DNA of 64,000 nt from Pedobacter heparinus DSM 2366. GTDB lineage: Bacteria > Bacteroidota > Bacteroidia > Sphingobacteriales > Sphingobacteriaceae. The DNA lies in contig NC_013061.1 of NCBI RefSeq assembly GCF_000023825.1, forward strand, positions 310,001 to 374,000. The letters run 5' to 3'. The notes under the pieces were generated by a model, which made no database searches, was not told the origin of the DNA, and saw only the letters and a list, made by a program, of their open reading frames with translations. This document shows positions 37,478 through 44,621 of the stretch, one piece after another. Position 1 is the stretch's first letter. Each line of letters begins with the position of its first letter. Position numbers and translations under genes: made by a program.

Positions 37478-38542
37478 ATGGTTCCTAAATCTGAAACGAG
37501 ATTTATCAGGCTAAACCTTATCACAATAGTTGTAACCTTACTGCTTATTTTAGCTGGTGGTATAGTACGCAGCACTGGCTCTGGTATGGGCTGTCCCGAC
37601 TGGCCGAAATGTTTTGACCAGTATGTCCCACCCACTTCTGCATCACAGCTTCCGCACGATTATAAAGAGAAATATGTAGCAGAGCGCGTTGCTAAAAATG
37701 AACGCTTTGCGAAGACGCTGGATAAGATGGGAAAAGGACACCTGGCCGACAGCATCAGACATGATGAATCTATTCTGATGCCGGAAACGTTTAATGCGGC
37801 GAAAACCTGGACAGAGTATATTAACAGGTTGATGGGTGCAACAACAGGTTTGCTGTTATTGGGGCTTGTAGTGTATTCATTTACTTACAGGAGCAGGGCC
37901 AGAAGGATCATTGTGCTCAGTCTGCTGAATCTGGTAGTTGTTGGTTTTCAGGCCTGGCTGGGTTCTATTGTAGTATCTACCAATCTGATGCCATGGATTG
38001 TAACTGTACATATGCTGCTTGCCCTGGTTATTTTAGGGATATTGGTTTATACCTATAATTATGCACGGGAGCTGGACAGGCAGGCCATCATGATTATGGG
38101 CAAGCTGGTTTGGCTTAAAGCGCTGATTTTTGGGGCCATAGTGTTAAGTGTGGTCCAGATTGTATTGGGTACAGAGGTTAGGGAAGCCATAGATGCAATA
38201 GCCAAACAGCTGATGTATAACAACAGGGCCAGCTGGGTTGCTAAAGTGGGGGATGTATTTTCTTACCACCGTGACCTGGCTATGCTGGTACTGATCTTGA
38301 ATATTATTGTTTATAAAATAGTAAAAGATAAGTTTAGCGGTAAGGCTACGGCATTGCGGGTTGGTGGGGCTGTTGGGATAGTTTTGATCATTCAGATTGT
38401 AACCGGACTATTATTGTCTAACTTTGCGCTGCCGCCTTACGCACAGGCGATGCATATTTTATTTTCGACACTTTTATTTAGCTTACAATATTATTTGTAT
38501 TTGTTGGTTTACAGAACAAATACCTATAACCAACAGGATTAA
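37478..38542 (+). CDS. ctaA: Heme A synthase (COX15/CtaA)
   Basis: A 354-residue membrane enzyme that oxidises the C8 methyl of heme O to make heme A for the oxidase encoded upstream. About eight transmembrane helices. Signatures are ILAGGIVRSTGSGMGCPDWP followed by KCFDQYVPP, the helix-end EYINRLMGATTGLLLLG, WLGSIVVSTNLMPWIVTVHM and LGTEVREAID, with His residues in SYHRDLAML and AQAMHILFSTL for heme binding. It starts 15 bases after the coxA terminator and is followed by ctaB after 11 bases, a usual pairing. Confidence 0.95.
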   Translation: MVPKSETRFIRLNLITIVVTLLLILAGGIVRSTGSGMGCPDWPKCFDQYVPPTSASQLPHDYKEKYVAERVAKNERFAKTLDKMGKGHLADSIRHDESILMPETFNAAKTWTEYINRLMGATTGLLLLGLVVYSFTYRSRARRIIVLSLLNLVVVGFQAWLGSIVVSTNLMPWIVTVHMLLALVILGILVYTYNYARELDRQAIMIMGKLVWLKALIFGAIVLSVVQIVLGTEVREAIDAIAKQLMYNNRASWVAKVGDVFSYHRDLAMLVLILNIIVYKIVKDKFSGKATALRVGGAVGIVLIIQIVTGLLLSNFALPPYAQAMHILFSTLLFSLQYYLYLLVYRTNTYNQQD

Positions 38543-38553
38543 TTATATATAAA

Positions 38554-39456
38554 TTGAAACATTTTTTTTCAGATTTCTCTAAACTCATCAAATTCAGGCT
38601 CACCTTTCTGGTGGTGTTCTCTGCATCAATTACTTTTTTAATTGGTCAGAAGGCGCAGATCTATAGGGGGGAACTGGATGGGATTAACTGGATGAACTGG
38701 CTGATATTGGTTGCAGGAGGGTTTTTAGTGACGGGGGCAGCGAACTGTTTTAATGAGATCATAGAAAAGGATCTGGATAAATTGATGACCCGGACTAAAG
38801 ACAGGCCTATGCCTGCAGGTCGTATGACTACCGGACAAGGCCTGGTACTGGGTTTAATTATGGGTATGCTGGGCACCTGGCTTTTGGGTAAACTTAATCT
38901 GGAGACAGGGATCTTGTCTGTATTCTCTATCCTGTTATATGCTTTTGCTTACACGCCTTTAAAGCGTAAATCGCCGGTAGCTGTATTTGTTGGCGCTATA
39001 CCAGGCGCATTGCCGCCTTTACTTGGCTATCTGGCCTCATTTGGCAATGCCACACATTTTGTACCGATGGACTATACGATAGCAGGCATTTTGTTTCTGG
39101 TGCAGTTTGTATGGCAATTCCCACATTTCTGGGCAATTGCATGGGTGCTTGATGACGACTATAGCAAGGCCGGTTTCCGGCTTTTGCCAACTACCAAAAG
39201 GGATAAGACAAGTGCTTTTATTACTTTTTTAAGTACGTTGATATTGATTCCGGTAAGTTTGCTGCCAACGTTTTATGGCTTTGGTGGCTATTATATCGGA
39301 GGGGTTTCATTGATGGCAAGCCTTGTTTTTGCATGGCTTGGTTTTAAATTGTGGGTAAAACTGGATCTGGCGAGTGCAAGGAAGGTGATGTTTTGTTCCT
39401 TTTTTTACCTGCCCCTGGTACAGTTGGTTTTATTATTTGATTTTTTAGCTAAATAG
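38554..39456 (+). CDS. ctaB: Protoheme IX farnesyltransferase (heme O synthase)
   Basis: A 300-residue UbiA-family membrane enzyme that adds farnesyl to heme B. Motifs are the first Asp-rich site NCFNEIIEKDLDKLMTRTKDR and the second site DDDYSKAGFRLLP, with YTPLKRKSPVAVFVGAIPGA between them and about nine helices. The start is a TTG at 38554 giving LKHFFSDFSKLIKFRLTF (read as Met). No in-frame ATG occurs before the first conserved segment, so the TTG is well supported. It lies directly after ctaA and supplies heme O to it. Confidence 0.95.
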   Translation: MKHFFSDFSKLIKFRLTFLVVFSASITFLIGQKAQIYRGELDGINWMNWLILVAGGFLVTGAANCFNEIIEKDLDKLMTRTKDRPMPAGRMTTGQGLVLGLIMGMLGTWLLGKLNLETGILSVFSILLYAFAYTPLKRKSPVAVFVGAIPGALPPLLGYLASFGNATHFVPMDYTIAGILFLVQFVWQFPHFWAIAWVLDDDYSKAGFRLLPTTKRDKTSAFITFLSTLILIPVSLLPTFYGFGGYYIGGVSLMASLVFAWLGFKLWVKLDLASARKVMFCSFFYLPLVQLVLLFDFLAK

Positions 39457-39462
39457 ATTTAA

Positions 39463-40053
39463 ATGGTACATACACTGAAAGAGCAAGATTTAAAGATGGG
39501 AACGGAATTTAATGCAAAGCCAAAAAAATTCGTTCTTTGGTTATTTGTTGTCTCGTCGACCATTATGTTTGGTGGATGGACGAGTTATTATATCGTGTTC
39601 TCTGCCTCGAAGGGCAAAGGGCATGGATTGGTATTGCCCGATGTTTTTATATACAGTACTGCGGTATTGGTGGCCAGCAGCATCTGTCTTTTTTTAGCCT
39701 CTAGGGCCTTAAAAGTAGGGAATACGGGTAGTCAGAAGTTATTTTTATGGGCAACAATGGCTTTAGGCTGTGTGTTTGCCTATCTGCAGTTTGATGCCTG
39801 GAGCGTCTTGTTCCATACCGGTGCAGCCATGGTGAACAACAATGCGGCCATTTCTATGATCTATATTGTGTCTGGCTTTCACCTGTTGCACATTTTTGCG
39901 GGTTTATGTATTGTATTGAATGCCCTGATCGGGGCTTATAAAGAGATGTCTTTAGAGCAGCGCAAGTACCGGATGGAAATCGCTTCTATATTTTGGCATT
40001 TTATAGATATATTATGGATATATCTGTATGTTTTTTTACTTTTGAACAGTTAG
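39463..40053 (+). CDS. Cytochrome c oxidase subunit III (first copy)
   Basis: A 196-residue heme-copper oxidase subunit III with five predicted helices, the short bacterial type. Blocks are FVLWLFVVSSTIMFGGWTSY, VYSGFHLLHIFAGLCIVL-like VSGFHLLHIFAGL, and MEIASIFWHFIDILWIYLYV at the end, the last being diagnostic. An in-frame ATG at 39496 (MGTEFNAKPKK) is an alternative start. A second subunit III gene follows after 30 bases; the two are clearly different in sequence, and both are typical of this locus in Bacteroidota. Confidence 0.93.
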   Translation: MVHTLKEQDLKMGTEFNAKPKKFVLWLFVVSSTIMFGGWTSYYIVFSASKGKGHGLVLPDVFIYSTAVLVASSICLFLASRALKVGNTGSQKLFLWATMALGCVFAYLQFDAWSVLFHTGAAMVNNNAAISMIYIVSGFHLLHIFAGLCIVLNALIGAYKEMSLEQRKYRMEIASIFWHFIDILWIYLYVFLLLNS

Positions 40054-40083
40054 AATTTTTAACAAACTATTACTATTTACAAA

Positions 40084-40791
40084 ATGAGTTCATTATCACA
40101 ATTAGATCAGGTAAAAACCACTCCATGGAGCGGAGGCCGCTCGCCGTGGTCTGTAGAGTACGGCAAAATAATGATGTGGTTTTTTCTGGTTTCTGATGCA
40201 TTCACATTTTCGTCATTACTGATCTATTACGGAGCGCAGCGCTTTAGTAAGTTTACCTGGCCAGATCCGGATCTGGTTTTTCAATCCATTCCGGGTATAA
40301 CCGACAGTGGTGCACCACTTGTATTCGTGGGTCTGATGACTTTCATCCTGATCATGAGCTCTGTAACAATGGTACTGGCAGTTGAGGCCGGGCACAGACG
40401 TTCTAAAAAAGAAGTGATCTGGTGGATGGTGGCAACCATTATAGGTGGTTTAATGTTCCTTGGCTGTCAGGCTGCTGAATGGACGCATTTATTCCACGAA
40501 GGTTTTGGATGGGGTAAAATTCCTCCTATGGAGACTTTGCACCACCTGTTTACCGGTGAAGTATCTACGGTATCTGCACTGCAGTTCTCAAACCTGTTTT
40601 TCACAATAACCGGATTTCACGGATTTCACGTATTTAGTGGGGTGATCATTAACATCATCATTTTATGTATGACCATTAATGGTTCATTTGAAAAACGCGG
40701 TCACTACCTGATGGTTGAAAAAGTTGGTTTATACTGGCACTTTGTAGACCTTGTTTGGGTATTTGTGTTCACCTTCTTCTATTTAGTTTAA
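40084..40791 (+). CDS. Cytochrome c oxidase subunit III (second copy)
   Basis: A 235-residue subunit III paralogue with about six to seven helices: VEYGKIMMWFFLVSDAFTFS, LVFVGLMTFILIMSSVTMVL, TIIGGLMFLGCQAAEWTHLF, FTITGFHGFHVFSGVIINII and the diagnostic end KVGLYWHFVDLVWVFVFTFF. It is longer than the copy upstream and contains the acidic/His-rich LFHEGFGWGKIPPMETLHHL loop. It assembles around subunit I and may stabilise proton uptake. The subunit IV gene follows after 20 bases. Confidence 0.94.
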   Translation: MSSLSQLDQVKTTPWSGGRSPWSVEYGKIMMWFFLVSDAFTFSSLLIYYGAQRFSKFTWPDPDLVFQSIPGITDSGAPLVFVGLMTFILIMSSVTMVLAVEAGHRRSKKEVIWWMVATIIGGLMFLGCQAAEWTHLFHEGFGWGKIPPMETLHHLFTGEVSTVSALQFSNLFFTITGFHGFHVFSGVIINIIILCMTINGSFEKRGHYLMVEKVGLYWHFVDLVWVFVFTFFYLV

Positions 40792-40811
40792 TTTTTCTCA
40801 ATCAAGATATT

Positions 40812-41171
40812 ATGTCAGAATTACATAACGAACACGCACATAACGAACATGCACACGGGGAGCATGCAGGTTTAGACAAAAAGAAAATTTGGCAGGTATT
40901 TGGAATTCTGCTGGCCATTACTGTAATTGAGTTTATCATTGCCTTATGGGCAATTCCAGGCGGACATATGCCTCAGCATATCGGTAATTATGTTTATATC
41001 GCTTTAACTTTATTAAAGGCCTTTTATATAGTTGCTTATTTTATGCACCTTAAATACGAGAAGGTTGGGCTTCAGGTTTCACTGACTGTCGTTTTTATTT
41101 TTATCTTTTACTTTATTGTATTGATGCTAATTGAAGGCGGATACTTACACCTGCATATGCCCTTGGTTTAA
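40812..41171 (+). CDS. Cytochrome c oxidase subunit IV, His-rich N-terminus
   Basis: A 119-residue protein with three transmembrane helices of the prokaryotic oxidase subunit IV family (FGILLAITVIEFIIALWAI, YIALTLLKAFYIVAYFMHLK, VSLTVVFIFIFYFIVLMLIE). The N-terminus is a repeat of HNEHAHNEHAHGEHA encoded by near-identical 15-base units at about 40824-40868. An upstream in-frame start at 40755 lies within the preceding gene; the ATG at 40812 is preferred. Its last base is the first base of the next start codon (TAATG-type overlap). Confidence 0.9.
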   Translation: MSELHNEHAHNEHAHGEHAGLDKKKIWQVFGILLAITVIEFIIALWAIPGGHMPQHIGNYVYIALTLLKAFYIVAYFMHLKYEKVGLQVSLTVVFIFIFYFIVLMLIEGGYLHLHMPLV

Positions 41172-41878
41172 TGAAGGCAGCTTCCATAAAGAAAATTTTA
41201 ATCCTGGTCACCATATTAGCGGTACCAGGATTTTTATATAATTTACTAGTGGAAAAGGGTAAGAACCGTTATAAGCCACTGCCTTTTTTTGGGCCTAAAG
41301 AAGTGGCTTCAACATTCCACTCTGTACGGGGGAAACAGGTGCCGGATACCGTTTATCACCAGGTGGGTGATTTTAAACTGCTGAACCAAAATGCGGACAC
41401 CATAACGGTAAAGCAATACGATGGCAAAATAGTTGTGCTAAACCTTTTTTACACCCAAGGCGATACCTATAGTGTTAATGTAGCAAACAAAGCCATGAAA
41501 GCTTTTGAAACAACTTACCATAAAAATAAAGTTGTGAATTTTGTAGGCTTAAGCATTGATCCGAAAAACGATACGCCTGAGGTTCTGAACAAATACGCTA
41601 CTGTACTTGCTGCAAAACCCGGAAAATGGGATTTACTTACCGGAGACAGCACAACCATATATAACCTGATCAACAAGGGCTTATTTATAGATGCCCATAA
41701 GGAAGTTGTAAACGGCCTGCCGAAATTTGTATACAGCAATATGTTTGTTTTGCTGGATTATCAGCACCGGATCAGGGGGTATTATGAAGCCAGCAGCCAG
41801 GAAGCCCTGGCCAAACTGGATGATGAGATCAAGGTATTGATTACCGAAGAATTAAGAAACAATGAGGACGGAAGATAG
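41171..41878 (+). CDS. SCO1/SenC-like protein lacking the copper-binding residues
   Basis: A 235-residue membrane-anchored thioredoxin-fold protein (one N-terminal helix, residues 8-25) in the position where an SCO copper chaperone for CuA is expected. Fold landmarks are present: IVVLNLFYTQGDTYSVNVANK, VNFVGLSIDPKNDTPEVLNKY, WDLLTGDST and MFVLLDYQHRIRGYYEASS. In functional SCO proteins the first block reads T-C-P-x-x-C-P and the last is preceded by His; here the cysteines are Gln and Tyr and the His position has Tyr-Ser. Copper binding is therefore improbable. It may be structural, regulatory, or a thioredoxin-fold relic. Confidence 0.85.
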   Translation: MKAASIKKILILVTILAVPGFLYNLLVEKGKNRYKPLPFFGPKEVASTFHSVRGKQVPDTVYHQVGDFKLLNQNADTITVKQYDGKIVVLNLFYTQGDTYSVNVANKAMKAFETTYHKNKVVNFVGLSIDPKNDTPEVLNKYATVLAAKPGKWDLLTGDSTTIYNLINKGLFIDAHKEVVNGLPKFVYSNMFVLLDYQHRIRGYYEASSQEALAKLDDEIKVLITEELRNNEDGR

Positions 41879-41890
41879 TGTGTATTAAAT

Positions 41891-42427
41891 ATGACAGCAA
41901 ATAACAATTCAGTTGAACAGAAATATAATAAATGGATCATTTTGTTATCTATTGTTATCCCGGTAGCCGTAGCGGTATTGTTCTATGTTAAAATCCCCAA
42001 TGCAAGCCCTTTGCCCTTTTTGCCCCCAATTTATGCGACCATAAATGGCATTACCGCGGTATTGCTGGTGATGGCCGTAATGGCGGTTAAGAAGGGAAAA
42101 CGGAAACTGCATGAGAACTTAATGAAGCTTGCCATTGGCTGTTCGTTATTGTTCCTGGTCATGTATATCGCTTATCACATGACCACCCCATCTACAAAGT
42201 TTGGCGGAGAAGGTACCATCAAATATGTTTATTATTTTGTTCTACTGACACACATACTTTTATCTATTGTCATCATACCCCTGGTGCTGATCACTTATGT
42301 AAGGGCTTTGGCCGAACGTTTTGATAAGCATAAAAAAATTGCAAAGATCACTTTTCCACTCTGGTTGTATGTTGCAGTTACTGGTGTTGTAGTATACCTG
42401 ATGATCTCTCCTTATTATAATTTTTAG
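41891..42427 (+). CDS. DUF420 membrane protein
   Basis: A 178-residue integral membrane protein with about five helices. Family features are WIILLSIVIPVAVAVLFYVK, LPPIYATINGITAVLLVMAV, KKGKRKLHENLMKLAIGCSL, a YHMTTPSTKFGGEGTIKYVY loop, and LTHILLSIVIIPLVLITYVR with the conserved His. DUF420 proteins accompany heme-copper oxidases in many genomes and are thought to help in assembly. It is the last gene of the locus and a terminator follows. Confidence 0.92.
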   Translation: MTANNNSVEQKYNKWIILLSIVIPVAVAVLFYVKIPNASPLPFLPPIYATINGITAVLLVMAVMAVKKGKRKLHENLMKLAIGCSLLFLVMYIAYHMTTPSTKFGGEGTIKYVYYFVLLTHILLSIVIIPLVLITYVRALAERFDKHKKIAKITFPLWLYVAVTGVVVYLMISPYYNF

Positions 42428-42464
42428 GCCTGGCTGTTTTTTAATACACATTGAAATGGTTTTT

Positions 42465-42487
42465 AGCTGGCACATGCCGGCTTTTTT
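42465..42487 (+). terminator. Terminator of the respiratory operon
   Basis: AGCTGGC pairs with GCCGGCT (one T-G wobble) around ACAT, followed by six T, 38 bases after the DUF420 stop codon. Confidence 0.8.
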
Positions 42488-42568
42488 CAAAATATTACTA
42501 AATTGCGTTTATAAGGGGGATTGTCTGTTGATTTCTTCCGCTATCGTATTAACGAAATAATAAGACTC

Positions 42569-43180
42569 ATGGCTGCCCGCGGTGTAATTTATGATTTAGC
42601 AGGCGAGCAACAATTGTTGCAACAGATTGCCATGGGTAACGAAACTGCTTTTAAACTGATTTTTGAAACTTACCGGTCCCGCGTCTTTACATTTGTAGTC
42701 AATTTTATCCATTCTACAGCAGATGCGGAAGAGATTGTTCAGGATACCTTTCTTAGCCTCTGGCAAAATAGAGACAGCCTGGTAAAAGTAGAGCATCCCA
42801 GAAATTACATTTATACGGTAGTTCGCAATAAAACTTTACGTTACCTGAGTAACGTTGCCCGCGACGAAAAAATGTTAAAAGTTGTTTGGGCAAATATGCA
42901 GGTAGAGGTTAACCCTACCGAAGAGGCCCTGTTAATGAGAGAAAGCAGGGCGCTGATAGACAAGGCGCTTTCTACACTGCCTGCGCAAAAACAACAAGTA
43001 TTCAGGATGTGCCGGGAAGAGGGGATGAGCCACGAGGACATTGCGCTTGAAATGGGCCTGTCCAAAAGCAGGATAAAAAATATCATGGTAGAAGTATTGC
43101 GGTATATAAAAATATTTCTCAATCAAAATTCAGCGATTCCAGCCATCATTCTGGCCTTTTATCTTTTTTTTATAAAATAA
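42569..43180 (+). CDS. ECF-type RNA polymerase sigma factor
   Basis: A 203-residue FecI-like ECF sigma factor from the ATG at 42569. Region 2 includes AFKLIFETYRSRVFTFVVNF and ADAEEIVQDTFLSLWQNRD, with RNYIYTVVRNKTLRYL. Region 4 is LPAQKQQVFRMCREEGMSHE then DIALEMGLSKSRIKNIMVEV. A hydrophobic C-terminal tail (AIPAIILAFYLFFIK) is unusual for a cytosolic sigma and could tether it to the membrane. A TTG at 42521 would add 16 unconserved residues and was not chosen. The adjacent FecR-type gene and STN-containing SusC make this a trans-envelope signalling unit. Confidence 0.93.
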   Translation: MAARGVIYDLAGEQQLLQQIAMGNETAFKLIFETYRSRVFTFVVNFIHSTADAEEIVQDTFLSLWQNRDSLVKVEHPRNYIYTVVRNKTLRYLSNVARDEKMLKVVWANMQVEVNPTEEALLMRESRALIDKALSTLPAQKQQVFRMCREEGMSHEDIALEMGLSKSRIKNIMVEVLRYIKIFLNQNSAIPAIILAFYLFFIK

Positions 43181-43223
43181 TTCAATTCCAGGCGGTCCTT
43201 TAAGCCCTTCTATGTAACTATAC

Positions 43224-43254
43224 TATATAACCCACACCAATAGCGGGTTATATA
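43224..43254. promoter_or_regulatory. Perfect inverted repeat between sigma and anti-sigma genes
   Basis: TATATAACCC and GGGTTATATA form a perfect 10-base dyad around 11 bases, ending six bases before the FecR-type start codon. There is no T run after it. It could be an operator or an mRNA hairpin controlling anti-sigma translation. Confidence 0.7.
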
Positions 43255-43260
43255 TTCTTG

Positions 43261-44421
43261 ATGAACAGAACAAAAGAGCAGTTTGAAAAGCTGTTAAATA
43301 AATACATTGATAAATCCTGCAGCCTTGAAGAACTTAAGGAGCTGTTTTCCTATATGGAGCTTCCGGAATACGAAGAACGTCTGAAAATCATCATGGATGA
43401 AAACTATACAAGCCTGGTGCCGGGAACTGCTGCTGAGCAGGTAGACTGGGAGGAGATGTTTGCTACGATTACAGGTACTTCGACACCTAAAAAAGTAAGA
43501 CCATTATGGGCAGTAATGATTCCGGTGGCCGCCGCTGTTTTGCTCATTTTGTCTGTCGGCATTTTGATATGGGGCAACCAGGGACAAGTTAAAGATAGCA
43601 GTGGGGCCCCTGCGGCAAAGCTAAAAAAGGATATTGCCCCTGGTGGAAACAGAGCTGTTTTAAAACTGGCTGATGGAACAGAAATTGTATTGGACGGGCA
43701 TGCAACAGGTGTGCTGGCCAATGAGGGTAAAACTAAGATCAGTAAAACAAAAGATGGAATGCTGCTGTACGATGCAAGTGGAACGGATGGTACTGAAAGT
43801 TCAGTTAATATCAATACCTTAAGTACGCCAAGTGGCGGACAGTATATGCTGATTTTGCCAGACCGTACCAGAGTTTGGTTAAATGCGGAGTCTGCCATAT
43901 CCTATCCCTCGGTTTTTTCTGGTACTGAAAGAACGGTTACTTTAACCGGAGAAGCATATTTTGAAGTTACTAAGGATAAGCAGCATCCCTTTAAAGTTAA
44001 GACAGGAGCTGCAGAAATAAAGGTCTTAGGTACGCATTTTAATATCATGTCTTACGCTGATGAAGGACAGACCCAGATTTCTTTGGCTGAAGGATCTGTT
44101 CGTGTAGAGCTGGGTAAGGCTGCCCAGATTTTGTTTCCTGGCCAGCAGGCGTTGATTAAACCGGGGACTACACATATTGCTTTAAAGCAGGTTGACATTG
44201 ATGAGGTGACCGACTGGAAGAATGGTTTGTTCCAGTTTGACAATACTCCTATTGAACAGGTGATGCGGCAGATTAAAAGGTGGTACAATGTGGATATCGT
44301 ATACGAGGGCATTAAGCCTGATCTGTATATAACCGGAATGGTTTCAAGAAGTAATAATGTCTCGAAGATCCTGGAGCTGATAGCTGAAACCGGAGGAGTG
44401 AATTTCGAGATAGGCGATTAA
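43261..44421 (+). CDS. FecR-family anti-sigma factor
   Basis: A 386-residue single-pass membrane protein. The cytosolic N-terminal part (about 1-80, with FEKLLNKYIDKSCSLEELKE) should bind the ECF sigma factor. One transmembrane helix follows (about 86-104, VMIPVAAAVLLILSVGILIW). The periplasmic FecR domain has GGQYMLILPDRTRVWLNAES, YPSVFSGTERTVTLTGEAYF and HPFKVKTGAAEIKVLGTHFN. The C-terminal DUF4974 domain includes LFQFDNTPIEQVMRQIKRWY and is expected to contact the STN domain of the receptor. The adjacent TTG-ATG gives the ATG at 43261 as start. Confidence 0.95.
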   Translation: MNRTKEQFEKLLNKYIDKSCSLEELKELFSYMELPEYEERLKIIMDENYTSLVPGTAAEQVDWEEMFATITGTSTPKKVRPLWAVMIPVAAAVLLILSVGILIWGNQGQVKDSSGAPAAKLKKDIAPGGNRAVLKLADGTEIVLDGHATGVLANEGKTKISKTKDGMLLYDASGTDGTESSVNINTLSTPSGGQYMLILPDRTRVWLNAESAISYPSVFSGTERTVTLTGEAYFEVTKDKQHPFKVKTGAAEIKVLGTHFNIMSYADEGQTQISLAEGSVRVELGKAAQILFPGQQALIKPGTTHIALKQVDIDEVTDWKNGLFQFDNTPIEQVMRQIKRWYNVDIVYEGIKPDLYITGMVSRSNNVSKILELIAETGGVNFEIGD

Positions 44422-44621
44422 CAGATTATTGTTAAAACTAACAAAAGGAGGTAACGATGAGGAGATAAGTACTTAATCCCAACATTTACAGGTTAACCAA
44501 AAATAACCTTTCCGGATTGCGCTCCGGAAAGGCCTGAAATCCTGCTTGGCGGCAGGTTATAGGGTTACCCTTATTTAATCGTGTCAATCAACTAAACACC
44601 TTAACCCTACATTTCAAATAT
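44422..44621 (+). promoter_or_regulatory. SusC leader: mini-ORF with strong Shine-Dalgarno and two hairpins
   Basis: This 200-base gap holds three signals. AGGAGGT at 44446-44452 precedes a tiny ORF, ATG-AGG-AGA-TAA, at 44457-44468 (Met-Arg-Arg). A perfect 10-base hairpin CCTTTCCGGA/TCCGGAAAGG spans 44507-44532. A smaller hairpin CCTGC/GCAGG spans 44541-44556. None is followed by a T run, so this is more likely an expression-control leader than a terminator. No consensus -7 box was recognised. Confidence 0.5.
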
